A stretch of 64,000 nucleotides of DNA, from assembly GCF_020150455.1 (NCBI RefSeq), contig NZ_CP083740.1, forward strand, positions 2,728,001 to 2,792,000, given 5' to 3'. Shown here piece by piece: positions 55,827-63,604 of this stretch. Made by a program: the position numbers and the translations under genes. The DNA comes from Bremerella sp. TYQ1. GTDB taxonomy: Bacteria > Planctomycetota > Planctomycetia > Pirellulales > Pirellulaceae. The first letter of the stretch is position 1. Each line of letters starts with the position of its first letter. Below the pieces are notes generated by a model. It made no database searches. It was not told where the DNA came from and worked only from the letters and a program-made list of their open reading frames with translations.

Positions 55827-57011
55827 ATGGCCACGAATACCGAGAAGGCCAAGCGTCTTCCGTTCTCAAAAACCAGGGTAGCCGCCCTGCCCGTTCCCGA
55901 GTCTGGCCGGCGTTACTACTACGATTCCAAGACGCCAGGGTTGGCCGTCTGCGTGACTTCCACCGGCAACCGAACATTCTACGTTTATCGAAAGATCGAC
56001 GGCCGACCGATTCGCCTGAAACTTGAGAAGTTTCCCGAGATGTCGGTCGAACAGGCCCAGAAGAAAGCCAAGCAGGTCATGGGGCGGATGGTCGACGGTT
56101 GGGACCCTCAAGCCGCCAAGCGATCTAGACGAGACGCTCCCACGCTCAAGGACCTCTACGAGCATTGGTTGACCCATGCCAAGCAGCACAAAAAGACATG
56201 GCCTGAGGATGAGCGGAAATGGAAACAGCATTTCACCAAGCTGAAGAATCGGCGGTTGTCCGATCTGACCATGGCCGACGTCGCCAAGTGGCACGCGTCC
56301 CTGGGTGAGAAGAACGGGCCCTACCTGGCCAACCGGGCCCGCTCCCTACTTTCATCGCTGTACAGCAAGGCCCACGAGCTTGGGCACAACGGCCCCAATC
56401 CGTGCCTGCACGTGAAGCCGTTCAAAGAGACGTCACGCGAGCGATTCCTTCAGGTGGATGAAATGCGGCCATTCTTCACCGCTCTAGCATCCGAGCCGGC
56501 TGTGTGGCGTGACTTCTGGCTAATGTGCCTATTCACCGGGGCGCGCCGAGGAAACGTCGCATCCATGGCTTGGAAGGACCTGGCACTCGAACAAGGCGTC
56601 TGGCTGGTCCCTGGCGATCAGATGAAGAACGGTCAGCCGCAATCGGTCGTGTTGCCACCGCCTGCTATACAACTCCTGCAGCAGCGTTCCGAGGACCGAA
56701 CAGGCCCATGGGTATTTCCATCGAAACGCACCCCTGACCAACCGATCCAGGATCCGCGCAAGTCGTGGGCGCGCGTGACCGCAGCTGCTGGCCTGGAAGA
56801 TCTGCGGCCCCATGACCTGCGCCGGACGCTCGGCAGCTGGCAAGCCATCGCCGGCGCGTCGCTCCAAGTGATCGGCGCAAGCTTGGGTCACAAAGACCTG
56901 AAGTCCACGGCCGTCTACTCTCGCCTGCAGCTCGATCCGGTCAGGGTATCGGTCGAAGGCGTTACCCAGCAGATGCTCGAAGCGGCCAAGCCAAAGGATG
57001 GTGAAGCGTGA
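55827..57011 (+). CDS. Tyrosine integrase
   Basis: 394 residues. N-terminal DUF4102 arm-binding domain (YYYDSKTPGLAVCVTSTGNR, FPEMSVEQAQKKAKQVMG), SAM-like core-binding domain (about 105-200), catalytic domain with Arg240 (TGARRGNV), HDLRR (His329, Arg332), LGHKDLKST (His355) and the nucleophile Tyr364 in YSRL. All catalytic residues are present, so it is likely active. It reads away from the att site into the element and overlaps the next gene by four bases (GTGA). A DUF4102 integrase next to a tRNA is the classic layout of P4-like islands. Confidence 0.95.
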   Translation: MATNTEKAKRLPFSKTRVAALPVPESGRRYYYDSKTPGLAVCVTSTGNRTFYVYRKIDGRPIRLKLEKFPEMSVEQAQKKAKQVMGRMVDGWDPQAAKRSRRDAPTLKDLYEHWLTHAKQHKKTWPEDERKWKQHFTKLKNRRLSDLTMADVAKWHASLGEKNGPYLANRARSLLSSLYSKAHELGHNGPNPCLHVKPFKETSRERFLQVDEMRPFFTALASEPAVWRDFWLMCLFTGARRGNVASMAWKDLALEQGVWLVPGDQMKNGQPQSVVLPPPAIQLLQQRSEDRTGPWVFPSKRTPDQPIQDPRKSWARVTAAAGLEDLRPHDLRRTLGSWQAIAGASLQVIGASLGHKDLKSTAVYSRLQLDPVRVSVEGVTQQMLEAAKPKDGEA

Positions 57012-57550
57012 GTCAAATATCCGACGAAGAACACCAGGAAAGAGTGGCAAAGGCCCTCCAAGGGTTATGGTCTCAAGTCCGTGAACTTGAAGAATCTCGC
57101 CGGCGTGAATTCGAAACGGAATTCCCGGGGGTTCGATATCCACAGACTGAGGATGAATGGGTTGAACTCGCTTATATGCTCGATATACCAGGTGAAGAAA
57201 GTGAGTGGAGAGAATTGGCCCAAAAGGGCCAACTGAGAATAAGAGTCCGCGGCCGGCTTCGGAGGCTCAAGCTCTTGGAAACGTCAAAAACCAGTCAAAC
57301 CATCACATCATCTACCGCATTGGCAACTCAACGACTGCAAGAACGGTATGATTCAGCCCAAGATAGATTCGCAGAGTACAGCGAAGACGAATTTGAAAAA
57401 GAACGAAAGGAACTAGGCTTGGATCCGATTACTTCGGAATACAAGCGATTCATCCGAAGCCGCAAGAGTGACGTGCGTAAACGCTTTAGGACCAAGTCTC
57501 CGAAAGGAACGCGCCCGAACACTTCGGGCGCTCCCAAAAAACTGAAATAA
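57008..57550 (+). CDS. Hypothetical charged helical protein
   Basis: 180 residues, very rich in Glu, Arg and Lys, mostly helical (EEHQERVAKALQGLWSQVRE, YDSAQDRFAEYSEDEFEKER), basic C-terminus (RSRKSDVRKRFRTKSPKGTR). Start GTG overlaps the integrase stop, so it is translated with it. No family recognised. The 3' end encodes a perfect hairpin (GCGCCCGAA, cac, TTCGGGCGC at 57511-57531) within the last codons. Confidence 0.7.
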   Translation: MSQISDEEHQERVAKALQGLWSQVRELEESRRREFETEFPGVRYPQTEDEWVELAYMLDIPGEESEWRELAQKGQLRIRVRGRLRRLKLLETSKTSQTITSSTALATQRLQERYDSAQDRFAEYSEDEFEKERKELGLDPITSEYKRFIRSRKSDVRKRFRTKSPKGTRPNTSGAPKKLK

Positions 57551-57606
57551 TTACACCTTCATCTCTCGGCATTTCTGTCGGTTTCCCTTTCTTTGTCACA
57601 AAAAAC

Positions 57607-57640
57607 ACGCGCCCTAGATTTTCGGGCGCGTTGTCTAATT
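57607..57640. terminator. Terminator after the integrase unit
   Basis: ACGCGCCC at 57607-57614 pairs perfectly with GGGCGCGT at 57624-57631, 9-base loop, then TGTCTAATTTT. A run of A before the stem allows function on the other strand too. Confidence 0.72.
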
Positions 57641-57706
57641 TTCCCGAACGGCTCTAAGATTTCCTCGTAGATGATTGAATTTGATTCCCAAGCACGAGGA
57701 TTGATA

Positions 57707-57910
57707 ATGTCCACCAATACCACTAGCGTCAACGCTACTCGACTTTTGACCCGCCAAGAAGCTGCCGATTTACTCGGCATTCGCCCTCAGACACTCGCGA
57801 AATGGGCCACGACGAAGAGTCATTCTCTGCCGATCGTTCGCATTGGTGGCGCCGTGCGTTACCGGCTCGAGGACTTGGAAAAGTTCATTGCCGACAATAC
57901 TCAATACTAG
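57707..57910 (+). CDS. Excisionase-like HTH protein (first)
   Basis: 67 residues, MerR/HTH_17 type: LLTRQEAADLLGIRPQTLAK, then VRIGGAVRYRLEDLEKFIAD. This is the usual form of phage and island excisionases/AlpA-like regulators. ATG 57707 with GAGGA upstream is chosen over an in-frame start at 57671. Probable recombination directionality factor or regulator of the element. Confidence 0.87.
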   Translation: MSTNTTSVNATRLLTRQEAADLLGIRPQTLAKWATTKSHSLPIVRIGGAVRYRLEDLEKFIADNTQY

Positions 57911-58034
57911 TCTGGCTTGCAGCGTGCAGGAATTGCCTGCGATGACCTATGCAGTTTTGCTGCGACAAGTACATTTCAGCAAATGCGAGCAAGTCTAAGG
58001 CAATGCAACAACTAAATTTGCAGGAGCAATTCTC

Positions 58035-58259
58035 ATGGTTTCAGATTCCGCACCTGAGCAAGTAGATCGTCTTCTCCTAAGGAAAGACGAGATGGCCAAG
58101 GCCCTGGGGATCTGTCCGCGGCTGCTTCACAACTGGGAGAAGCATGAAGGTCTGCCCGTCGTCCGTATCCGAGGGTCAATCCGGTACAGCCCAGACGCGG
58201 TGCGGACATGGATCGCAGAACGTACAACCCGCGCGATTGAATCGCCCAAGAGTGAGTAA
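58035..58259 (+). CDS. Excisionase-like HTH protein (second)
   Basis: 74 residues, same HTH_17 architecture: LLLRKDEMAKALGICPRLLH, then GLPVVRIRGSIRYSPDAVRT. Start ATG preceded by AGGAG. It is a diverged paralogue of the gene at 57707-57910 with 124 bases between. Two such genes in a row suggest that one acts in excision and the other as transcription switch (inference). Confidence 0.85.
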   Translation: MVSDSAPEQVDRLLLRKDEMAKALGICPRLLHNWEKHEGLPVVRIRGSIRYSPDAVRTWIAERTTRAIESPKSE

Positions 58260-58276
58260 TGCGTCAAGAAAAACAA

Positions 58277-58315
58277 AAGCTCGGCAAGGCGACCACCTTT
58301 CCGAGCTTAATGTTT
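58277..58315 (+). terminator. Terminator after the HTH genes
   Basis: AAGCTCGG at 58277-58284 pairs with CCGAGCTT at 58301-58308, with an inner AAGG/CCTT extension, then AATGTTTT. Confidence 0.72.
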
Positions 58316-58383
58316 TGGGTATTCCCTTCCCGGCAAGGCAGGAAAACCGATCTTTTATCACATACTCTTTTAGCTAAAGAACC

Positions 58384-59727
58384 ATGCGACAAATAGATAC
58401 TACCGAAGACACGGCACTTGAGCAAGCCGATTTGCTCACAGATCCCCAAGCACTCTTTTCGAACTCAATCGCAGCCTCTCGGTCATTGGTGAAAGAGCTA
58501 AAGTCAAGGGTCATTACTCTCGATGCCGTCGTACGGCTGGCCAATTCGAATGGTAAAATGTGGGCATCTGTGGCCACGTTGTCATACCTTGCAGGACTCC
58601 CATCCCGTACGGTTGAAAAGCACCTAGCGAAGCTCGTAGAGCAAGGCTATCTCCTGAAGCTGGGGAGACGTGGTAGGCGTTCGGTCACATACCAGGTGAC
58701 TGCCAAATACTGGAGTGCGATCTCGGGGCAAGTGAAGCTCCTGATTCCCCGATTTGCGGGGTGGTCATGGGCAGAACTCATCGTGTTTCGATATTTCGCG
58801 GGGTCAGAAAATGCCTCGCTATTGAGCGCACGCAATGCCGATGGGAATCTTGGCGCCGAGTTACACATACGACGAATTGCCACGATCGCAGCGACTTGCT
58901 CACTTGCTCGCCAGACTATTCTCTCGGCGCTTGAACGTCTTGAGAGCCGCGGTGTTATCGAAGTTGACCCCGAAAAGGGAGGCTGTGTCAGTGTCTGTAT
59001 TCTTGACGCTGCGATGCCCTCACGGCTACCAACGGCACTACCAAGCTCAGAGGGGCAATCCATCATCGTTCCGAAAATCAAACGTGAAAAAAATGGGGAG
59101 CGGCTTGAAAAAAATGGGGAGTGTGATCGCGAAATTTTGGGGAGTGAGATGAAAAAATTGGGTGGTGTTCTTAGAGAGATACCATCTAAGAGTAATCATT
59201 CAGAAAGAGAAACCATCTCTAAGAACCACTGCCATGACTCGGCAAACGCCTCACATGGCAGGCTTTCTGCTTCGGTCGATTTGGGAATTTCACAGGATCT
59301 GACGCCTAGAGTCGAAACGTCACGGCCGCAGACTTTTGATAGGCCACGCCTCAAGAAAGTCCTATCGGCGCCTCGATCGTCCCAAGAGCAGTTTGAAGAC
59401 TTCTGGTCAATCGTGCCGAGCCATCGCAAACGCGACAAGCGAAAAACCTGGTTGGCATTCATTGACGCTCTTTCAAAGGTGGATGCTTCCCACCTCGAAA
59501 CGCAAGTGGGCCCTTGCGATGATGAGAGCCGGGCTAAATTTCTATCGAGCCGTTTTGCATCGTACCTAGCAGCTGTGGAGAGACATGGTGGACTCGCAAA
59601 ATGGCCCTATGACTGGCTTCTAAATTGCGATTGGGAGAATTCGCAAGCAGACTGGAAGCAAGTTTTCCAACGTAATGAACATGGTAGAATTCCGCGAAGG
59701 AACTTCCAATCTTGTAATCCCAACTGA
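58384..59727 (+). CDS. Phage-type replication initiator with internal iterons
   Basis: 447 residues. Two winged-helix modules: GKMWASVATLSYLAGLPSRT with VEKHLAKLVEQGYLLKLGRR, and IAATCSLARQTILSALERLE with SRGVIEVDPEKGG. The middle (residues about 235-320) is low in conservation and encodes iterons; the repeated peptide EKNGE comes from them. The C-terminal part FEDFWSIVPSHRKRDKRKTW and KWPYDWLLNCDW matches the phage replication protein family (lambda O C-terminal-like or replisome organiser). Starts at ATG 58384. It would bind its own origin and recruit the host helicase. Confidence 0.82.
   Translation: MRQIDTTEDTALEQADLLTDPQALFSNSIAASRSLVKELKSRVITLDAVVRLANSNGKMWASVATLSYLAGLPSRTVEKHLAKLVEQGYLLKLGRRGRRSVTYQVTAKYWSAISGQVKLLIPRFAGWSWAELIVFRYFAGSENASLLSARNADGNLGAELHIRRIATIAATCSLARQTILSALERLESRGVIEVDPEKGGCVSVCILDAAMPSRLPTALPSSEGQSIIVPKIKREKNGERLEKNGECDREILGSEMKKLGGVLREIPSKSNHSERETISKNHCHDSANASHGRLSASVDLGISQDLTPRVETSRPQTFDRPRLKKVLSAPRSSQEQFEDFWSIVPSHRKRDKRKTWLAFIDALSKVDASHLETQVGPCDDESRAKFLSSRFASYLAAVERHGGLAKWPYDWLLNCDWENSQADWKQVFQRNEHGRIPRRNFQSCNPN
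59086..59165 (+). repeat. Four iterons inside the replication gene (candidate origin)
   Basis: GAAAAAAATGGGGAG at 59086-59100 and 59107-59121, GAAATTTTGGGGAG at 59131-59144 and GAAAAAATTGGGTGG at 59151-59165. The TGGGGAG cores follow each other by 21, 23 and 21 bases, two helical turns. A 12-base inverted repeat follows at 59167-59226 (GTTCTTAGAG arm and CTCTAAGAAC arm). This is the layout of the lambda origin inside gene O. Confidence 0.72.
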
Positions 59728-59805
59728 CTAAACCGAGTCATCGACACAAAGCCCGGCAAGGCATAGCACCACATACGAGATGCAAACCCATTCTTGGAAA
59801 ACGCT

Positions 59806-60033
59806 ATGTGTCATCGTCGAATTGTCCGAAGCCAGGCTGGCTGGGTGGTGAAGGAGTCGGGAACCGGCCGCATCCTAGCCGAGGTTCCTATCGATCCCGT
59901 CTGGGAGCACCTTGAGCCTGCAGAACGCACCGCGAAAGAACTTCGAAACTATCCCAAGCTAATGGATTTCGTTCGGCACAGAGCGTTTCACGGCGATGAT
60001 GAAACGAAGCGGATACTCAAGGAACTGGCTTAA
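59806..60033 (+). CDS. Small hypothetical protein
   Basis: 75 residues, no recognised family. Contains VVKESGTGRILAEVPIDPVW and ends ETKRILKELA. ATG 59806 has GGAA upstream; the TTG at 59794 is a weaker alternative. The stop overlaps the next start (TAATG), so it is translated with the gene at 60033. A member of the unknown middle module of the element. Confidence 0.6.
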   Translation: MCHRRIVRSQAGWVVKESGTGRILAEVPIDPVWEHLEPAERTAKELRNYPKLMDFVRHRAFHGDDETKRILKELA

Positions 60034-60578
60034 TGTCGAATGCCAACAGCAGTTTGGCGACTGCACGCAAGAGCCCGAGGGAGGATTCTATGCCTAAACG
60101 CTCCCGCAAGTTCGAGAACACCATGCACCCAGTTCCTGATCGGCGAAACAGTTCTCTCAAGACTCGGCATCTATCAAACACAGTGGTCCATATCCACCCC
60201 GAGGAATACGAGAACCTATTTCGTCGGCTCCGCTACCAACTTCCTCGCGGTCTATTCCATGAGGCAGCAGGCACCCTTAGTGCGTTTATCGAAAGCAAGA
60301 AAACGGGCGACTGTGATTTTGCAAACTTCAAACACGCGGAAGAGTTGCCCCTGGCGCTTGCCGACTCCATCGATCCGATGACCCTTCAACTTCTCGAAAA
60401 GGTCGATATTCGGTTTATCAAGGATCTTGAGAAGCTGGACGCCGAGGAAAAACTTGCTCGGGCCAAAGTGGGGCTCAAACGTCGAGTTGCCCTTGAACTG
60501 GCGATTAACAAGCTCAAAAACGACTTTTGGCGATGGCGGGGCAAGGCTAAAGGGGTGAAGCGTGTCGGACCTGCATGA
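60033..60578 (+). CDS. Hypothetical element protein
   Basis: 181 residues. Basic N-terminus (MPKRSRKFENTM), a central segment with VVHIHPEEYENLFRRLRYQL and ESKKTGDCDFANFKHAEELP, and a helical Lys/Leu-rich C-terminus (EKLARAKVGLKRRVALELAI, ending FWRWRGKAKG). It may bind nucleic acid. ATG overlaps the previous stop; a second ATG at 60090 with GAGGGAGGA in front is an alternative start. No family recognised. Confidence 0.62.
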   Translation: MSNANSSLATARKSPREDSMPKRSRKFENTMHPVPDRRNSSLKTRHLSNTVVHIHPEEYENLFRRLRYQLPRGLFHEAAGTLSAFIESKKTGDCDFANFKHAEELPLALADSIDPMTLQLLEKVDIRFIKDLEKLDAEEKLARAKVGLKRRVALELAINKLKNDFWRWRGKAKGVKRVGPA

Positions 60579-60900
60579 CATATCCGAGTGCCGACACAGC
60601 CCCGATTTTGCATGCGTCATTTGGTACGGCCGATTCTACGAATTCAATGAGCGACAAGCAGCGATCATCAGAATTTTGTGGCCGGCTTGGGAGCAAGGAC
60701 TTCCAGTTCGGTTTCAGCAAGCCGTTTTAGCTGAAGCGGCCGATACCGAATCTAACGATTTTGAATCCGCCAGAATGTCAAACATCTTTCGGATAAACGG
60801 GGCGAAACACCCGGCGTTGCTTGACGGCATGATCGTGATGAAGAACGGTACTATCGCACTCGGGGCACGTCCTAAGAATCTGGAAGAAACTTCGGGTTGA
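60562..60900 (+). CDS. Hypothetical element protein
   Basis: 112 residues. Starts at GTG 60562 with AAAGGGG in front, 17 bases inside the previous gene. Contains FACVIWYGRFYEFNERQAAI, ILWPAWEQGLPVRFQQAVLA and ALGARPKNLEE; the arrangement looks like a small winged-helix (RQAAIIRILWPA) of unknown role. Located directly before the capsid gene. Confidence 0.68.
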   Translation: MSDLHDISECRHSPDFACVIWYGRFYEFNERQAAIIRILWPAWEQGLPVRFQQAVLAEAADTESNDFESARMSNIFRINGAKHPALLDGMIVMKNGTIALGARPKNLEETSG

Positions 60901-60928
60901 GAACTAGATGAGAGCCAGGTGAGACGGA

Positions 60929-60963
60929 TTTGAGAAATGGACTTCGTAAGCTTTTGAGAAATG
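60929..60963 (+). repeat. Direct repeat before the capsid gene
   Basis: TTTGAGAAATG at 60929-60939 and 60953-60963, 24 bases apart, in the 94-base space before the capsid start. Candidate operator for late genes. Confidence 0.45.
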
Positions 60964-60994
60964 ACGATTCTTAAAGCCCGTCGGAGTTAATCGC

Positions 60995-62056
60995 ATGCCA
61001 GCCATCATCGCTTCCCCGGTAGACAATCCATTTGAATCCCCTGCCGATTTCCTATCGGCTGTTGAATCAGCAACTTCCAGCCATCGGAATCATGATCCAA
61101 GGCTCCGTGAATTCTACCGGACGCGCATGCAGGCAAACGGCGGTGGTAACACGCTGGAAGATCCGCACGGCGGTTTCTTGATGCCAGCCGAGTGGTCTCC
61201 GCTAGTTCAATCTCTCAACTTTGAAGACCCAACCGACCGATTCGTTCGAGTTGTGCAAGCAAGCACACCCAACGTAAAGGTACCCGCCAGGTTTTCTGCC
61301 GAAGGCCGAGATTCAAGTTCCACCGGAGGCCTGTTAGCACGTGGGAGATTGGAGACACAAGCTGACGAACCGAGCCGGATGAATCTCAAGAGGATTGAAT
61401 TAAGTCCGCGATACCTTGGCGGCGTTTCGTTCGCGACAAATCAATTGGTCAGGGCCGCAACTCCCCAGTTCACTGAGCTTCTGGCAGCAAGTTTCCGGGA
61501 AGAGCTCGCCTGGGAAACGCTCAATCATCGAATCAATGGAACGGGCGTCGGTGAACCTCAAGGCGCTTTGAACTCCGCTTGCAAGATTGTTGCTCCCAAG
61601 GAAGGTGGCCAGAACGCAAATACCATCACCGGTAATAACATCGTCAACATGGCTAAGCGATGTTGGAACTATGAGCGTGCCATTTGGTTGGCCAACCATG
61701 ACACGATGCCTCAACTCGCTCAAGCTCACCTTGCAGGAACCAATAGCGATCGGTTCCTCTTCACCCAAGGCGGTCAGTCTTTCATGTTGAACTGCCGCCC
61801 AGTCTATTTCACCGAGTTCGCGCGAAGCCTGGGGACCGAAGGTGATCTCATTCTTGGCACATGGGGTGAATACCTCGTTTGCGTCTTGGGTGGATTCCGA
61901 GGCGAGGCATCTGTGCATGTGCGATTCGTTGAACGGGAAACGGCGTTTCGTTTCTGGATCGAAATTGACTCAAGGCCGTGGTGGGAAACGCAATTGACGC
62001 CTCGCTATGGATCAAACCAATTGTCCCCCTTCATCACTTTGGAGACCCGCGACTAA
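60995..62056 (+). CDS. HK97-family major capsid protein
   Basis: 353 residues, HK97 fold. Typical features: GGFLMPAEWSPLVQSLNFED, a beta-rich part with VRVVQASTPNVKVPARFSAE, LARGRLETQADEPSRMNLKR, GGVSFATNQLVRAATPQFTE (E-loop side), ELAWETLNHRINGTGVGEPQ, then GALNSACKIVAP and ANTITGNNIVNMAKRCWNYE, with the P-domain helices. C-terminus ends ITLETRD. Slightly shorter than many coat proteins because the N-terminal scaffold part is only about 50 residues. Stop overlaps the start of the next gene (TAATG). Confidence 0.9.
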   Translation: MPAIIASPVDNPFESPADFLSAVESATSSHRNHDPRLREFYRTRMQANGGGNTLEDPHGGFLMPAEWSPLVQSLNFEDPTDRFVRVVQASTPNVKVPARFSAEGRDSSSTGGLLARGRLETQADEPSRMNLKRIELSPRYLGGVSFATNQLVRAATPQFTELLAASFREELAWETLNHRINGTGVGEPQGALNSACKIVAPKEGGQNANTITGNNIVNMAKRCWNYERAIWLANHDTMPQLAQAHLAGTNSDRFLFTQGGQSFMLNCRPVYFTEFARSLGTEGDLILGTWGEYLVCVLGGFRGEASVHVRFVERETAFRFWIEIDSRPWWETQLTPRYGSNQLSPFITLETRD

Positions 62057-62574
62057 TGAACACGCAAACCACCAAGAAGCCTCGCGAATACTTCGTACCT
62101 GAGAAACAGCTTGGCGAGGCTTACAAGTTTATCCGCAACGCACTGTCCACGCTTGCCACAGGACGAGAGGACATTGACTTCAGTCGAATGGAACTGTGCT
62201 ACGAGCAAATCGATCGACCGTGGAACCTGGTAGCCAGCGATGTTTACAGCGTGCGACATGCCAACGAACTGGAAAACGAGATTGCCCAGATCTCGAAAGA
62301 AGAGCATGACGAAGCAGTTGCCGACGCTAACGATATTGCTTCACAGATTGAAAATCTGCGTGAACAGATCCGCGATGCCCAGCATCGGCTTATGGCTGCC
62401 AAACGCAAAGCGGATAAATGGGCCTTTCCAACAGGCCGACTGCGACAGCTGCAGTCAGACAACCCCGATCTCTTCGCGGATATCGAAGAGTTGAGCGAGG
62501 GCGGCAGAATGGCAACGGAACGGCCATGCAAGGTTGCCGTGCTGCACGAAATACGGGCCGCTCTCCAACGCTAA
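62056..62574 (+). CDS. Unknown element protein, paralogue A
   Basis: 172 residues, helical. EAYKFIRNALSTLATG, IDFSRMELCYEQIDRPWNL, a heptad stretch IASQIENLREQIRDAQHRLM, then LFADIEELSEGGR. ATG 62056 overlaps the capsid stop; the frame upstream of it belongs to the capsid gene. It aligns over nearly its whole length with the next gene, so the two arose by duplication. Between capsid and protease in a phage head block, a role in head assembly or scaffolding is plausible but unproven. Confidence 0.78.
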   Translation: MNTQTTKKPREYFVPEKQLGEAYKFIRNALSTLATGREDIDFSRMELCYEQIDRPWNLVASDVYSVRHANELENEIAQISKEEHDEAVADANDIASQIENLREQIRDAQHRLMAAKRKADKWAFPTGRLRQLQSDNPDLFADIEELSEGGRMATERPCKVAVLHEIRAALQR

Positions 62575-62629
62575 CCTGTGGCATTTGCTCCCCTTTAATC
62601 CATCGACACCAAATAAGAAGCCCAATCCC

Positions 62630-63109
62630 ATGACTGAGAGCCAAGCAGAGACATCGTACTTTTCCGGACCTGGCACGCGACGTGAGGCCGTTGTCTTCAT
62701 TCGCGAGGCATGCCAGGCAATGTCACAAGGGGACCATCATGAGGTTGATCTCCCCATGCTCGAAGCCGCCTATGGCAGGATTGGTCGCAACTGGCAGCGA
62801 CGGTCAGCGGACTTCGCTGCGATGAAAAACCACATTAACAACATCAAGCAGCTGGGAGAGAGTATGGGCGGCTTGGACTTCAATCAGTTGCGGCAGCTAA
62901 GAGACGATGCGGATGCCCGTTACCAGCAGGCCAAAGAGGAAAGAGTAGCAGCCCGGCAACGGCTTAACGGTGCGAGCCATCTCGATGGAATGATTAAGAC
63001 CATCGAAGAGAACAATCCAACGCTGTTCGCGGATCTCGATCAACTATGCGGCAAGGCCCACCCTTCGACGGAAGCAGATGTTCCACTGAAAGAACAATCG
63101 TTGCCATAG
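62630..63109 (+). CDS. Unknown element protein, paralogue B
   Basis: 159 residues. EAVVFIREACQAMSQG, VDLPMLEAAYGRIGRNWQ, heptads DDADARYQQAKEERVAARQR, then NNPTLFADLDQLCGKA, matching paralogue A in order and spacing. ATG 62630 is chosen because it begins directly before the shared part; the ribosome site is weak. Same considerations of function as paralogue A. Confidence 0.75.
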   Translation: MTESQAETSYFSGPGTRREAVVFIREACQAMSQGDHHEVDLPMLEAAYGRIGRNWQRRSADFAAMKNHINNIKQLGESMGGLDFNQLRQLRDDADARYQQAKEERVAARQRLNGASHLDGMIKTIEENNPTLFADLDQLCGKAHPSTEADVPLKEQSLP

Positions 63110-63307
63110 CGGCGGATTGTCTGCCATAAGAACACACCCCTACCCCCTGGCCTGCCAGAGGGGGAGGGCGGGTCAAATCCTCCCCGGCTGGCACATAAGA
63201 CCGCCCGTTTAAGCGTTTACGTTTTTTGGCAAAAAACGATAGGGGGGGTAAATCACTGCCAATGGCAAAAAGGCGAGGGGGGTAGGCCCTCAAGATTTTC
63301 CCTTCGA
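63110..63307 (+). other. Structured G/C-rich spacer
   Basis: Non-coding stretch with three unusual items: a strong stem between CCCCTACCCCCTGG (63137-63150) and CCAGAGGGGGAGGG (63154-63167); a perfect stem CGTTTTTT-GGC-AAAAAACG at 63220-63238; and G-runs of 7 and 6 bases, each followed by TA, at about 63242 and 63279. Possible G-quadruplex or processing signal; no gene. Confidence 0.5.
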
Positions 63308-63595
63308 ATGAGTTCTTGTAGCCGGAGACAGGCTGAGCAAACCATGCAAAACGGCGCTCTCACTTGTGATCCTCGGAAGCCTCTTCCGGCCGCGGTCGTG
63401 CGACGTGTTCGCCTTCCGTGGTCGGATGGCTTTCGATTTAGCTGTTGGTGGCTCGACGGTCCTTCCCTCACTGTCTACAAACCAGAAACAGTCGCTGGGT
63501 TTCGTGAGTGGCAATACAAGGATCATCCAAGCGCCGAGTTCATCGATATGCTGCTTATCGACTTCTTTCGTGCAGTCAAGCTGGAAAACAACTGA
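63308..63595 (+). CDS. Small hypothetical protein
   Basis: 95 residues, no family recognised. RRVRLPWSDGFRFSCWWLDG and KPETVAGFREWQYKDHPSAE look like a beta-rich domain. ATG 63308 has no clear ribosome site and an inner ATG at 63344 is possible. It precedes the protease gene by 9 bases and reads the same way, which supports a real gene. Confidence 0.55.
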   Translation: MSSCSRRQAEQTMQNGALTCDPRKPLPAAVVRRVRLPWSDGFRFSCWWLDGPSLTVYKPETVAGFREWQYKDHPSAEFIDMLLIDFFRAVKLENN

Positions 63596-63604
63596 GGCCG
63601 TGAA

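Larger units (their letters stand above)
58329..59762 (+). repeat. CCGGCAAGGC motif upstream of two element genes
   Basis: CGGCAAGGC occurs at 58331-58339 and at 59754-59762, 53 and 52 bases before the ATG codons of the replication gene and of the next small gene; a third copy at 58282-58290 is in the terminator stem region. In the first two the context CCCGGCAAGGCA is followed some 15-25 bases later by CACATAC. Candidate operator or promoter motif of the element. Coordinates span the two copies, not a continuous feature. Confidence 0.4.

Noticed and set aside
63253..63526. Minus-strand frames opposite the small gene before the protease
   Set aside because: Against the direction of the head-gene block and without motifs.
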